From Lachnospiraceae bacterium A2 (GTDB taxonomy: Bacteria; Bacillota; Clostridia; Lachnospirales; Lachnospiraceae), in assembly GCA_000403315.2 (NCBI GenBank), contig KE159636.1:1083358-1147357 (forward strand): a DNA stretch of 64,000 bases, read 5' to 3'. Below, piece after piece: positions 53,781 to 63,543 of the stretch. The notes under the pieces were generated by a model, which was not told the DNA's origin, did no database searches, and saw only the letters and a list, made by a program, of their open reading frames with translations. Both the position numbers and the translations under genes were made by a program. Every line of letters begins with the position of its first letter. Position 1 is the stretch's first letter.

Positions 53781-54335
53781 ATGAAAAAAATAGGCGTATT
53801 TTTGGCAGAAGGGTTTGAAGAAATTGAAGGGCTTACAGTAGTGGATATCCTGCGGAGGGCAGGTATTCCTGTTACTACTATTTCTATTACAGGGCAAAAG
53901 GAAGTCTGCGGCTCCCACCAGATTAAGGTCCTGGCGGACGCCTTGTATGGGGAAATTGATTTCAGCGGATATGGCGGAATTGTATTGCCGGGCGGGATGC
54001 CGGGGACTACGAACCTTGGGAGCCATCCGGGCGTGAAAGAAACCATCAAGGCCTTTGCGGCAGAAGGGAAACTGGTAGCGGCAATCTGCGCAGCCCCAAG
54101 TGTTTTAGGGCAGGAAAGAATCCTGAAAGGGAAGAAAGCAGCCTGTTATCCAGGCTTTGAAGACAAGCTTGAGGGGGCGGAAGCAGTATTTGAGGAAGTG
54201 GCAGAGGATGGGAATATTATTACCAGCAGGGGCATGGGCACCGCCATCCCATTTGCATTAAGGCTGGCGGCTTATGTTACCACGGAGGAGAAAGCAAAGG
54301 AATTGGCGGAGGCAATTATTTATCCTATAGGATAG
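53781..54335 (+). CDS. DJ-1/PfpI family protein
   Basis: A 184-residue DJ-1 fold protein. The nucleophile Cys103 sits in the elbow AAICAAPSVLG and Glu16 (GFEEIEG) is the conserved acidic partner. Such proteins act on glyoxals or as oxidative-stress factors; the exact reaction is not settled. ATG 53781 is preceded by AGGTGAT; a near in-frame ATG at 53772 is less well placed. Confidence 0.93.
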   Translation: MKKIGVFLAEGFEEIEGLTVVDILRRAGIPVTTISITGQKEVCGSHQIKVLADALYGEIDFSGYGGIVLPGGMPGTTNLGSHPGVKETIKAFAAEGKLVAAICAAPSVLGQERILKGKKAACYPGFEDKLEGAEAVFEEVAEDGNIITSRGMGTAIPFALRLAAYVTTEEKAKELAEAIIYPIG

Positions 54336-54342
54336 GACTTAT

Positions 54343-54398
54343 CGCGCTAAAGCGTGAAAGTGTCTTCCTAATAGAATAAAAAATAATATGCGCAACCG
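54343..54398 (+). repeat. Interspersed intergenic repeat, copy 2
   Basis: Reads CGCTAAAGCGTGAAAGTGTC, TTCCTAATAGAATAAAAAA and TAATATGCGCAACCG, clearly related to the copies at 49290-49350 (minus) and 59255-59295. It follows the DJ-1 gene stop. Confidence 0.72.
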
Positions 54399-54582
54399 TT
54401 CGCTTTGTTCCCAATAACAGGGATGGAAAACGGGGGATCCTGCAGCAGAAGGCGCATAATTTTGTCTGCCATACGGATTGGGGTATCAAAAGCGCCTTAA
54501 TCCCATACAGAATGCTGCAGGAACCCCGCATTCTGCAGCAGCCCTTTCGATGCCCAGCCCCAAAGTTCCCATGCAATTTCTG

Positions 54583-56181
54583 TTACCCTTCCCCAATCAG
54601 TACTGTTTTTCCCTGAAAAGCAAAGCCATATTTGCGGATGCGGCTTTGTGGGATGTTTTTTTCCAGGAAAGCAGTTTCATATTGCCGTTCTTCCATTTGG
54701 CTTAACGCTGCCTGTACAGTTTCCTCTAAAGAAGATTCTTTTCTCGGGTTTCGTACCTTGAATTCCAGCAGGAAAGCAGTGTCTTTGTCCGGGAATCTTG
54801 GTTCCAGCATTACGTCATACCTTCCAAAGCCGCTTTCCCGGTTGGAGGAAATAAGGTACCTGTCATTTAAATCCACCATCAGCCCCAGCACAAAGCCATG
54901 GTAGAAGCGTTCCGGTTCCGAAAGGGATGGATGTTTCCCTACGTCAAAAAAACTGAATGTCTTTAAGGCAACCCGGTTCATATAAGCATTCATAGCGTCC
55001 ACATCCCCTGACAGAAGGGCGTTCAGAAAATCATTGTAATCTGACTCTGCCGGGGAAAACCAGCCTTGTACCATGGAAAAGAAGGTTTTTTGGACTTCTA
55101 GGTTTGTCAGTGCCAAGGTATAGGCAGGCAAGCTTCCTGTACTGGAAAGCGGGCTTATTCCAGCAGTTGGCTGCGGTTCCCCCAGCAGTACTTTTAGGTA
55201 TCCGCTGGCAAGCAGCAGGCTGAACACGGCGGATTCGCTGCTGTCCAGATTTTGGTATACAATCTGTTCGTCAATCCCGCAGGATATGGGTTTCCCAAAG
55301 AGAAGGGCTTCAAAGGAGGTTTTAATCCGGCTGCTCCCTTCCTGGATTAACTTTCCAACAAGGCCGTTAGAGCTGGTATTGGCCCAATAAGTACCATATT
55401 TTCCTTTATCGAGGAAATTCAGGATGGACCATGGATTGTATATATCTGTATGTGCCCCAAAGGTAAACCCATCGTACCAGTATTTTACGCCTTCCCGTTC
55501 CCTGCTAAGCCCCTGGGCTTCCAGGGCGTTAAATACTTCCTGTTCTGTAAAGCCAAAAGCCGTTTCATATTTTTCCGATGTGGTAGTTACCACTTCTAAA
55601 TGGTTCAAGTCTGAGAAAATAGTTTCTTTGCTGATTCTTGTAATCCCTGTCATAATCCCCCGTTCCAGCCATGGGTTTGTTTTGAACGTGGAATTAAAAA
55701 GGTTCCGCATAAAGGCAACGATTCCATCCCAAAACCCGTTGATATAGGCTTCCTGCATGGGCGTGTCGTATTCATCCAGAAGCAGGATGACTTTTTTCCC
55801 ATAAAAGCGGCACAGATAGTCGCACAGGTTGTGGATGGAAATTGTTGCAGTTACGTCAGGCATCCCATCCTGTACAGAGTCGAAAAAATCATGTTCCTTT
55901 TTTGTCAGCAGCCCGCTGTCCAGCAAAAAGCGGTTCTGTTCGTATAGCTTTGTAATAATCTGGCAGATTCTGGTTTTGGCATCCTGGCAGTTGCTTTCTT
56001 TTACATTGGCAAAGGAAAGGCTGATGACAGGGTAAGTGCCCTGCAATTCCCTGTATTTTTCCTGTTCCCAGATGGACAGGCCTTCAAACACCCCGCCCAT
56101 TCCGGCATATTTTATGGAGAAAAACTGCTCCAGCATACTCATATTCAGGGTTTTCCCAAAACGGCGGGGGCGGGCAATCAA
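54583..56181 (-). CDS. AAA-ATPase-like / PD-(D/E)XK protein, N-terminus lost
   Basis: A protein of the AAA-ATPase_like plus PDDEXK_9 family: RPRRFGKTLNMSMLEQFFS (family P-loop region), LLLDEYDTPM (Walker B) and a C-terminal nuclease-like fold (YDVMLEP and FLLEFKVR). These abundant proteins in anaerobes have unknown function. The usual ~35 N-terminal residues with the YYVDKT motif are missing: the frame opens upstream only to a stop at about 56262, reading YQGKEWWENGDSVTLIARPR, and no ATG precedes the P-loop. The gene is probably 5'-truncated; TTG 56181 is only a nominal start. Confidence 0.8.
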   Translation of the reverse strand: MIARPRRFGKTLNMSMLEQFFSIKYAGMGGVFEGLSIWEQEKYRELQGTYPVISLSFANVKESNCQDAKTRICQIITKLYEQNRFLLDSGLLTKKEHDFFDSVQDGMPDVTATISIHNLCDYLCRFYGKKVILLLDEYDTPMQEAYINGFWDGIVAFMRNLFNSTFKTNPWLERGIMTGITRISKETIFSDLNHLEVVTTTSEKYETAFGFTEQEVFNALEAQGLSREREGVKYWYDGFTFGAHTDIYNPWSILNFLDKGKYGTYWANTSSNGLVGKLIQEGSSRIKTSFEALLFGKPISCGIDEQIVYQNLDSSESAVFSLLLASGYLKVLLGEPQPTAGISPLSSTGSLPAYTLALTNLEVQKTFFSMVQGWFSPAESDYNDFLNALLSGDVDAMNAYMNRVALKTFSFFDVGKHPSLSEPERFYHGFVLGLMVDLNDRYLISSNRESGFGRYDVMLEPRFPDKDTAFLLEFKVRNPRKESSLEETVQAALSQMEERQYETAFLEKNIPQSRIRKYGFAFQGKTVLIGEG

Positions 56182-56397
56182 GGTTACGCTGTCGCCATTT
56201 TCCCACCATTCCTTTCCTTGATACCTGCTTTGTTCCAGTATAGCGGATTATCTGGAAAAAAACAATGGAGTGTGCAGTAAGAATGAAAGCCTTTGCCCAG
56301 GCGCGCCGGAAAGGCACTTTCCCGGCATGAAAAGCCCAAAGCGCCAATATAATATAAGAAACGCAGCAAGTTCCTTACAGGAGCAGAAAGGAATTTT

Positions 56398-57210
56398 ATG
56401 AAAAGTAACAGGAAGCTAATCTCGTGCATCGCCGTCCTCGCCCTGTTTGCCAGCTCTTTTTTCCTCGGGCGTTTCGCAGCCCAGGTTGCGCCCACCATAA
56501 GCTCTGCCATCCAGCCGGACGCAGAGGAAAATTGGGGCTTGAGTTTCCAGGAGGAAGGGAAGCTGCCCCAAGCTAACAGTTCCATTGAGGAAATGGGAAA
56601 ATACAATGCGTACTATGCAGAAGACACGCAGGAAAAAGTACTCTACCTTACCTTTGACTGCGGATTTGAAAATGGGAATACCCCGGCAATCCTGGACGCC
56701 TTGAAAAAGCACAATGCAAAGGCAGCATTTTTTGTGGTAGGGAATTATCTGGAAACCAGCCCGGACTTAGTGAAGCGGATGGCAGAGGAAGGGCATATTG
56801 TGGGGAACCACAGCTACCACCACCCGGACATGTCCCAGATGGGGAAGGAAGAATTTACCAAGGAGCTGGAGGAGCTGGAAGCTTTATACCAGCAAACCAT
56901 GGGGACACCCATGGAAAAATATTACCGCCCGCCCCAGGGCAAATACAGCAAATCCAGTTTGCAGCTTGCCAAGGACCTGGGCTATAAAACTGTATTTTGG
57001 AGCCTTGCTTATGTGGATTGGAACCAGGACAGCCAGCCTACCCATGAGGAGGCTTTTGACAAGCTGCTGAAACGGGTGCATCCCGGAGCCGTTGTGCTGT
57101 TACATAATACCTCAAAGACGAATGGGGAAATCCTGGATGAGCTGCTGACGAAATGGGAGGGGATGGGCTATACCTTCAAGCCTTTGTCCGAATTTCCGGC
57201 AGGGACGTGA
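56398..57210 (+). CDS. pdaA: PdaA-type polysaccharide deacetylase (spore cortex)
   Basis: A 270-residue NodB-domain enzyme with an N-terminal membrane anchor (about 8-24). The metal triad is Asp87 in LTFDCGFENG and His138/His142 in GNHSYHHP; RPPQGKYS and the final LLHN complete the motifs. The Cys-Gly variant of the TFDDG motif is usual for PdaA. In Bacillus PdaA removes an acetyl group during muramic-delta-lactam formation in spore cortex. With the SASP gene it supports sporulation in this host. GGAAT precedes the ATG. Confidence 0.93.
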   Translation: MKSNRKLISCIAVLALFASSFFLGRFAAQVAPTISSAIQPDAEENWGLSFQEEGKLPQANSSIEEMGKYNAYYAEDTQEKVLYLTFDCGFENGNTPAILDALKKHNAKAAFFVVGNYLETSPDLVKRMAEEGHIVGNHSYHHPDMSQMGKEEFTKELEELEALYQQTMGTPMEKYYRPPQGKYSKSSLQLAKDLGYKTVFWSLAYVDWNQDSQPTHEEAFDKLLKRVHPGAVVLLHNTSKTNGEILDELLTKWEGMGYTFKPLSEFPAGT

Positions 57211-57293
57211 AAAGAAACAGCAAATTCTAAAAGAGCCAGAAACGTAAAAATGGGAAGAATTTGTGCAAAATCTGGAAAAATCCAGCCATTTCA

Positions 57294-57321
57294 TTGACTT
57301 CGATTGTAAATAGTGTATAAT
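57294..57321 (+). promoter_or_regulatory. Promoter of the chemoreceptor gene
   Basis: TTGACT (57294-57299) and TATAAT (57316-57321) are spaced 16 bp. It excludes the upstream in-frame ATG at 57320 as the start, leaving ATG 57356. Confidence 0.85.
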
Positions 57322-57355
57322 GAAAGATACTAAACAAAATGGAAGGCGGGGTTAC

Positions 57356-59182
57356 ATGAAGAAAAAAGCAGAGGACGGCACACAGAGGAAAAAAACAAAA
57401 GGCTACCGGAGCCTGACAGCTATGCTGATTTCCGTTATTTGCATTATGGTGTCAATTCCTACGGTTGGCCTGGCAATCTTGGGCGTCCATTATTTGAAGC
57501 AGTCCATGGAGGAGTCCGCAGAATTGTACGAGGAATCCATGAACGATGGCTACAAGATGGAGATTAAATCCCAGGTGCAGGGAGCATTGGCGCTTATCCA
57601 GGGCTATTACGACAAGAGCCAGAATGGTGAAATCACGGAGGAGGAAGCCCAGAAGCTGGCGGCGGACGCTGTCCGTGCCATGCGCTACCGGGATGACGCA
57701 TCAGGCTATATCTGGATTGACAGGGATGATTATGTGCTGGTTGCACATCCAATCCTGACAGACCAGGAGGGCACTGACAGGTATGACCTGACAGACCAGA
57801 ATGGCGTGAAGGTTACCCAGAGCGTAGTGGAGATTGCAAAAAGCGGCGGCGGGTATAATGAATTTTATTTTACCAAATCAGACGGCGTGACGGTGGCGCC
57901 AAAGGTAGCTTACGCACAGATGTTTGAGCCATGGGGATGGGCAGTTGCAACCGGGAACTATGTGGATGAAATGAACGAAAAAATTGATGGGCAGAAAGTG
58001 AAGATTGAAGAAGAATTTTCACATATGCTTATGGTTTATGGGATAGCAGCCGTCCTGATGCTAGGTGCAGCATTGATTATTTCTGCCTTCAGCGGCCTTA
58101 GGATCACGAAGGGCATCAAATTGGTGGAGGGGCATCTGCGCCAGGCAGCCATCGGGGACTTGAGCTTTACTGTCAGCCCTGCATTGATGAAGCGCGGGGA
58201 TGAAATTGGTGAGATGGCACGGTCTTTGGATGACGTCCGCAAGTCATTGGCAACTATGATTGGCAGCGTGCTCCAGACCGGGGAAACATTGAGCTTAAGC
58301 AGTGAAAGGTTCAGTGAGAAATTTGGCTATATTTCCCAAAGCATCCAGAACACCAACCAGGCTATCGACGACTTAGCCCATGGCGCTACCAACCAGGCGA
58401 ATGAAACGGAAACCATGAATGAAAAGATTACGGAACTGGGCGGCGTCATTGAAGTAGAAAAAGACGGCGTGTTAAAGCTTGAGGAGGCCGTATCTGCCAT
58501 GGCATCGCATTCCGCAGGCGCGTCCGAAAGCATCCAGGAGCTTGACCGGATTACAAAGGCGACGATAGAAACGATTGACGTGGTATCAGAACAGACCAAT
58601 AAGAACAACGATTCCGCAGCAGACATCAACAAGACCATAGAAATTATCAAAGGGCTGGCGGCACAGACAAACCTGCTTTCCTTGAACGCCAGCATTGAGG
58701 CAGCACGGGCAGGGGAAGCCGGCAGGGGATTTGCAGTAGTAGCAGAAGAAATCAGGAACCTTTCCGAAGAATCCTCGGGCAATGCCCAGGAAATTGAGGG
58801 GATTGTAAAAGAATTAGTGAACAATGTGGAAATTTCCGTCAGCAAAATGCAGGAAGTTACGGATAATGTCCAGAAGCAGCAGAAGTGCCTGGAAGAAACA
58901 AGGGCTGCGTTCCAGAGCCTGAAACAGGAAGTGGCTCTCGTAGAAGCAGTTACGAAAGAAATTGGCGGCCAGACAGAGGTCCTCAATAACCTCAAAAAGA
59001 TTGTAACAGATTCTGCCAACAGCTTAGCCAGCGTGGTACAGCAGAATGCAGCGTCTACAGAGGAAACCAGCGCCAGCATGACGCTCCTTTCCCAGACCAT
59101 TGACGAATGTACTGAAGATACGCAGGGGCTTGTGGAACTCAGCCGGCGGCAGAACGACCAGGCAAGTAAGTTCCAGTTATAA
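57356..59182 (+). CDS. Methyl-accepting chemotaxis protein with Cache sensor
   Basis: A 608-residue receptor: membrane helix about 20-45, an extracellular single-Cache domain ([16 protein letters not shown] to [15 protein letters not shown] and [14 protein letters not shown]), a second helix near 225-250, a HAMP-like segment, and a methyl-accepting signalling domain with the hairpin tip [20 protein letters not shown]. It would signal to CheA. GGCGGGG lies before ATG 57356. A strong terminator follows at 59333. Confidence 0.95.
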   Translation: MKKKAEDGTQRKKTKGYRSLTAMLISVICIMVSIPTVGLAILGVHYLKQSMEESAELYEESMNDGYKMEIKSQVQGALALIQGYYDKSQNGEITEEEAQKLAADAVRAMRYRDDASGYIWIDRDDYVLVAHPILTDQEGTDRYDLTDQNGVKVTQSVVEIAKSGGGYNEFYFTKSDGVTVAPKVAYAQMFEPWGWAVATGNYVDEMNEKIDGQKVKIEEEFSHMLMVYGIAAVLMLGAALIISAFSGLRITKGIKLVEGHLRQAAIGDLSFTVSPALMKRGDEIGEMARSLDDVRKSLATMIGSVLQTGETLSLSSERFSEKFGYISQSIQNTNQAIDDLAHGATNQANETETMNEKITELGGVIEVEKDGVLKLEEAVSAMASHSAGASESIQELDRITKATIETIDVVSEQTNKNNDSAADINKTIEIIKGLAAQTNLLSLNASIEAARAGEAGRGFAVVAEEIRNLSEESSGNAQEIEGIVKELVNNVEISVSKMQEVTDNVQKQQKCLEETRAAFQSLKQEVALVEAVTKEIGGQTEVLNNLKKIVTDSANSLASVVQQNAASTEETSASMTLLSQTIDECTEDTQGLVELSRRQNDQASKFQL

Positions 59183-59254
59183 GAACTTCTGCAGAAAAGG
59201 CAGCATTTTCACGAATTTGGTGGGGATGCTGCTTTTTGTTCCTTTATAGGAAAT

Positions 59255-59295
59255 TGCGTCCTATAAGAGAACAACAATTATGCGCAGCTCGCGGA
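59255..59295 (+). repeat. Interspersed intergenic repeat, copy 3
   Basis: Reads TGCGTCCTATAAGAGAACAA then CAATTATGCGCAGCTCGCGG, matching the 3' half of copy 1. It follows the chemoreceptor gene. Confidence 0.72.
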
Positions 59296-59332
59296 GAGGA
59301 AATTTATTGCTGCGCAATCCGCTCGCGCGCGG

Positions 59333-59358
59333 AGAATGCGCTGTGCGCATTCTTTTTT
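59333..59358 (+). terminator. Terminator after the chemoreceptor gene
   Basis: Arms AGAATGCGC (59333-59341) and GCGCATTCT (59345-59353) with a 3-base loop, followed by TTTTT. Confidence 0.9.
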
Positions 59359-59429
59359 AATAATATTCCTCTGGCAGTTAAACAGGACGGTGTAACAGCT
59401 AAAGGGGATGCTTTGGGAAAGGGGAACAT

Positions 59430-59846
59430 ATGGAATTAAAATCCGTAACGGACAGGGATAAGGAATTTGTAATGGGCTTGGACCAGCATGTTGACGATAG
59501 AGGCTTTGCCAACCAGGTAGTTACAAAGTCCGGATATGTCATCTGGGAAGGAAACCGGCGCGTTGGGGTTTTATCCCATTGCATTTTATGGGATAAGGTC
59601 CCATTTATGAATTTTTTGTTTGTGGATGAAGAATACCGTGGGAAAGGGCTTGCGGGACAGGCAGTGCTTTCTTGGGAAAATGAAATGAAAAACCAGGGGT
59701 ATCAGATGGTATTGATTTCAACGCAGGCTGACGAGGGGGCGCAGCATTTATACCGGAAGCTGGGGTATGTAGACTGCGGCGGGTTAATCTTCCATAATAC
59801 GCCCTTTGACCAGCCATTGGAACTGTTTTTTAGGAAAGTTTTATAG
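59430..59846 (+). CDS. GNAT-family N-acetyltransferase
   Basis: A 138-residue acetyltransferase with the acetyl-CoA-binding motif VDEEYRGKGLAGQAVL (A motif Q/RxxGxG/A) and a C-terminal motif B (HLYRKLGYVDCGG). The substrate is unknown. RBS is AAAGGGGA before ATG. Confidence 0.93.
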   Translation: MELKSVTDRDKEFVMGLDQHVDDRGFANQVVTKSGYVIWEGNRRVGVLSHCILWDKVPFMNFLFVDEEYRGKGLAGQAVLSWENEMKNQGYQMVLISTQADEGAQHLYRKLGYVDCGGLIFHNTPFDQPLELFFRKVL

Positions 59847-59903
59847 AAAGCCATTGTCAGCAAAATAAGGGGGCAAGCTGGAATGGAATAGGAGGAGTGT
59901 GAC

Positions 59904-61661
59904 ATGGCATACCAAACGCCGCTTACCATAGAGAGTGTGGTAAAAAACATTGATTCAAAAAAATATTTACTCCCATCTATCCAAAGGGAATTTGTATGGA
60001 GCCCAAAACAGATAGAGAAGTTATTTGATAGCCTGATGATGGGTTATCCGATTAACACATTTTTATTTTGGGAAGTGCCAAAGGAAAAAGCAAAGGAATT
60101 TAGTTTCTATGAATTTTTAAGGAATTACCACCAGAGGACAGGAAAGCACAACCCAAAAGCCAATATCAGCGGTTCTGACGATATTATTGCAATATTGGAC
60201 GGGCAGCAGAGGATGACTTCCCTGTATATTGGCTTGAAGGGGTCTTATGCCTACAAAACGCCCCACAAAAAATGGAATGACCCGCTGGCATATCCGCCAA
60301 GGAAGCTATACCTCAACCTGCTGGGGGAATCCGAAGATACGGAGCTGTCCTATGATTTCAGGTTTCTTACCGATTCCGAGGTGGAAAGCATGAATTCCCA
60401 GTTGGATCCGTCTGGGAACCCCGTGTACTTTTGGTATCAGGTTGGGAACATTCTGGATGTAAAGGAAGAATTTGAAATAAATGATATCCTGTTTGACAAC
60501 CATTTAAATGTGCTGCCGCAAGCGAAATTTGCCAATAAAGCGCTGTTTAAATTATTTGCCGTTATCCGTAGGAACCAGTCCATAAGCTATTATCTGGAGG
60601 AAAGTACAGAACTTGATAAAGTATTGAATATTTTTATCCGCGTCAACAGCGGGGGCACAACCCTGAGCTATTCCGATTTGCTGCTTTCTTTTGCCACAGC
60701 CCAGTGGAAAGAAAAGGATGCCCGGGAAGAACTGACGAACTTTATGGATGAAGTGAACATGGTCGGCAGGGGCTTCAATGTAGGGAAGGACATCCTTCTG
60801 AAATCCTGTCTGGTATTAAGCGGTTTTTCTGATATCTCGTTTAAGGTGGATAATTTTAACCGCTCCAATATGCTTGTGATAGAAAAAAATTGGGAAGATT
60901 TGACAAGGGCTTTTCGGACGGCCGTGGAGCTTGTAGCTTCCTATGGGTATAACAGGGAAAATATTACTTCAAATAATTTGTTCATCCCCATAGCATATTA
61001 CATCAAGTCGATAGGCATGCCATCCAATTTCGTGGCGTCAGGCGCATATGCAGAGGACAGGCGGCTTATCAAAAAATGGTTTGTGGCATCCATGCTGAAC
61101 AGGGTATTTAGCTTTATGCCGGATGGGATTTTAAAGCCAGTAAGGGCCATTATTGATAAGAATCCCGGTTCCTTCCCTTATGCACAGATTGCAGATTACT
61201 TTAAGGGGACAAATAGGGATATTACCTTTACGGATGACAGCATTGGCAACCTTTTGTGGGCAAAGTATGGGACGGGGGATTTGCTGGTTATCTTGTCTGT
61301 CCTTTATCCATGGGCAGATTTGAAAAATAATTTCCATGTAGACCATATTTATCCTAAGAGTAAATTCACCCAGAAGAAACTTGCAAAAAGGGGCATACCG
61401 GAAGAAAGCATCCGTTTTTATCTGAAAAATGTAAATTACCTTGGGAACCTCCAGCTATTGGAGGCAACCCCAAATGAAGAAAAGAAGGACAAAGATTTTG
61501 ACGAGTGGCTGGGGCAGGCATTTTCCGGCCCGGAACAGTTAAAAGCCTACAAAGAAAAACATTTTATCCCAGATGTTGATCTGGGGTTCGGGAATTTTGA
61601 GGAATTCCTGGGCGCAAGGGAAGAACTGATTACAAAGGCTTTAAAGAAAGAATTAATGTAG
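59904..61661 (+). CDS. DUF262/DUF1524 (GmrSD-like) restriction protein
   Basis: A 585-residue single-chain protein. The DUF262 domain has SIQREFVWSPKQIEKL and the nucleotide-contact motif DGQQR (99-103). The C-terminal DUF1524 part has an HNH-type nuclease motif (HVDHIYPKS near 478, then NYLGNLQLLEATPNEEK). This matches GmrSD-type (type IV) enzymes that cut modified phage DNA, fused in one chain. AGGAGG precedes ATG 59904. Small SUKH-like and unknown genes follow closely. The assigned role rests on family similarity. Confidence 0.92.
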   Translation: MAYQTPLTIESVVKNIDSKKYLLPSIQREFVWSPKQIEKLFDSLMMGYPINTFLFWEVPKEKAKEFSFYEFLRNYHQRTGKHNPKANISGSDDIIAILDGQQRMTSLYIGLKGSYAYKTPHKKWNDPLAYPPRKLYLNLLGESEDTELSYDFRFLTDSEVESMNSQLDPSGNPVYFWYQVGNILDVKEEFEINDILFDNHLNVLPQAKFANKALFKLFAVIRRNQSISYYLEESTELDKVLNIFIRVNSGGTTLSYSDLLLSFATAQWKEKDAREELTNFMDEVNMVGRGFNVGKDILLKSCLVLSGFSDISFKVDNFNRSNMLVIEKNWEDLTRAFRTAVELVASYGYNRENITSNNLFIPIAYYIKSIGMPSNFVASGAYAEDRRLIKKWFVASMLNRVFSFMPDGILKPVRAIIDKNPGSFPYAQIADYFKGTNRDITFTDDSIGNLLWAKYGTGDLLVILSVLYPWADLKNNFHVDHIYPKSKFTQKKLAKRGIPEESIRFYLKNVNYLGNLQLLEATPNEEKKDKDFDEWLGQAFSGPEQLKAYKEKHFIPDVDLGFGNFEEFLGAREELITKALKKELM

Positions 61662-61666
61662 GAGGA

Positions 61667-62029
61667 GTGAAATTTTTCGACCTGATGAACTTAACCATGT
61701 GGCTGATGGGATACCGTGCCGGCCTGGGCGGGGAGAACCCTATCTTTGCCGCCCTCCCGCCTGCAGGGCGGGCTGAGGAAGGGCCGTTCCTGGCCCGGCC
61801 TGACTATGATAACCGGCTTGGCGACTCCGCTCTGGGCTTCTGGCAAAACTGGAGTTTTGAATACAAGCTGTCCAGTGATAGACTGCGTTGGATTGGCGAG
61901 GACGTGTTTCCGGAAGAATATTTTTTCTATGGGCGCGGCTATTCCTCCACAGGCTTTCAGTTGGAGTGGCTGGAGCATCTGGAACGTATCCCGGGCTGGG
62001 CAACGTGCTCCATTACAATGGAAAAATAA
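61667..62029 (+). CDS. Hypothetical protein after the GmrSD-like gene
   Basis: A 120-residue frame from GTG 61667, which follows the AGGAGG by only two bases; ATG 61685 is the alternative. It reads LTMWLMGYRAGLGGENPIFA, then an unusually GC-rich part, then FQLEWLEHLERIPGWATC. No family is recognised. The hydrophobic, Trp-rich composition resembles small immunity-like proteins. Confidence 0.45.
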   Translation: MKFFDLMNLTMWLMGYRAGLGGENPIFAALPPAGRAEEGPFLARPDYDNRLGDSALGFWQNWSFEYKLSSDRLRWIGEDVFPEEYFFYGRGYSSTGFQLEWLEHLERIPGWATCSITMEK

Positions 62030-62033
62030 TAAA

Positions 62034-62360
62034 ATGGAATTGTATGAAGTGACAGGTTCCATACAAATGTGGATTAGGGCTGTCCGGGAACTGTACCGTG
62101 GCGGGATAAATGTGGAATTTCTAATGGAACAGGAAGATTATTTGCGGTACATTATTGAAAGTACGAATTATCTTGCTGAATTAACCGTTGAACCAGAAGG
62201 GTTCCATCCGCACCGTTTTGTGCTGTTTGAGGCTTTAGATAAACGAAAAGGCCCACTGCAAAAACCATACTTTTATTTTGACGAAAAAGATAGTTCCATG
62301 GAAAACATATTGGAAAATCTCAATAAAGGAATATCATATATGATGGAATCAACAGAGTGA
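62034..62360 (+). CDS. Hypothetical small protein
   Basis: A 108-residue protein starting MELYEVTGSIQMWIRAVREL. Its stop is close to the GGAGG of the next gene, so they may be coupled. No family is recognised; the acidic composition and neighbours suggest an immunity-type protein. Confidence 0.6.
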   Translation: MELYEVTGSIQMWIRAVRELYRGGINVEFLMEQEDYLRYIIESTNYLAELTVEPEGFHPHRFVLFEALDKRKGPLQKPYFYFDEKDSSMENILENLNKGISYMMESTE

Positions 62361-62376
62361 ATAGGAGGACGTTATT

Positions 62377-63163
62377 ATGGGTGAAAAGCGATATCAGATT
62401 TCCCCCCATTGAACTGGTTCAGTGGGCGGAACCTTTATTTGGGGAGGAGGGAGAAGCGGCCAAAGGCTTTTCGGAGGATTTGGTTTCCGCCTATGAGGCC
62501 AGTGCGGGGTTCAAGCTTCCAGCGGCTTTACGGGGCTACCTTCTGGCCTGTGGCCGGGCCAGCTTGAATGATATGCTGCACCCTATGCACATTCCGGACA
62601 AGGACGCCAAGCCCTTTGGCGGAAACCTGACATTTTCCCATGATTACATTGAGGGAGATATGCTGGGTTTCAGGGAGCACAATGAAACCGGCAGCGAGGA
62701 GGAAGAACGGCTGTGGGCGCTGCCCAGGGAACGCTGGGAGGAACGGCTGGACAACTATCTGCTGTTCTGGCACGAGAACCAGGGCTGCTGGTATGCGGGA
62801 ATCCGGAAACAGGATCTGGGGCAGCCCGACCCAGTGGTGTATTTCAACGACCAGGATACCATGTACCACTGGGTTCCTTTGGCAGGTTCCGTTTCCTCCT
62901 TTGTCCTGTCCATCATCATAGAGGTTTTGGAATGCGAGAGCAATGCAGATGGCTACGGCACAGTAAATCCAGAGTACATACAGGCAATTCTGGATGAGGC
63001 TGGGGTAGACTTCCAGTGCCTGCGGGAGCCCTATCCCTTTCCGGGCGGGCGCTGCTGCCATACCTGCCTGGATATGGAAACCGACACTTTATATGTCTAC
63101 GGAGAAGAGGCGGAAGGCCGCCTCCCATATTTGAAATTATTCAAGCTGGACGAGGAAGAATAA
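62377..63163 (+). CDS. SMI1/KNR4 (SUKH)-like protein with a 5' frame break
   Basis: About 262 residues. The best start is ATG 62377, with AGGAGG 8 bp upstream, giving MGEKRYQISP; this frame stops at once unless one C is removed from the six-C run 62402-62407. The corrected frame continues IELVQWAEPLFGEEGEAA and LKLPAALRGYLLACGRASL-like SUKH features (AALRGYLLACG, DDYLL/NYLLFWHENQGCW). Alternatively translation starts at GTG 62381 in the main frame. SUKH proteins are immunity or binding proteins; no toxin is adjacent. Confidence 0.7.
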
Positions 63164-63291
63164 GAACGAAGCATATCCCAAAGCAGCGCAGCCGTCCTGT
63201 ATGGGCCATGGCAGTCCCCAAAGCCTTGCCGCAATAAAATATAAGGCAACGGCAAATTGGTATCTGTAAACGGAGAAAGGATAATTGCAAA

Positions 63292-63543
63292 ATGGATATG
63301 GATAATGGCTTACGAAAAAATTTGGATAAATTGCACACGACGGAATTAGGGGCAGAACGCATTAAAAGAAATCTATCTTTAGATACAGATGATGTAGTTG
63401 GCTGGTGTAAAACCAAAATCAATTCTGCAAATACTGTTATTACAAGGAATGGGAAGAATTGGTATGCGAATGCAGGAAACTGTATTATAACTGTAAACGC
63501 TCATAGTTATACAGTTATTACGGCGCATAGGGTAAAGAAATGA
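63292..63543 (+). CDS. DUF3781 family protein
   Basis: An 83-residue protein with DDVVGWCKTKINSANTVITR and NWYANAGNCIITVNAHSYTV, the DUF3781 signature. It overlaps the next frame at its stop (ATGA). DUF3781 proteins often occur beside SUKH or DUF2200 genes. Function unknown. Confidence 0.9.
   Translation: MDMDNGLRKNLDKLHTTELGAERIKRNLSLDTDDVVGWCKTKINSANTVITRNGKNWYANAGNCIITVNAHSYTVITAHRVKK

Noticed and set aside
61716..62033. Upstream extension of the 62034 gene
   Set aside because: The extension overlaps 61667-62029 in another frame and is Arg/Trp/Ser-rich; MELYEV at 62034 is the more natural start.
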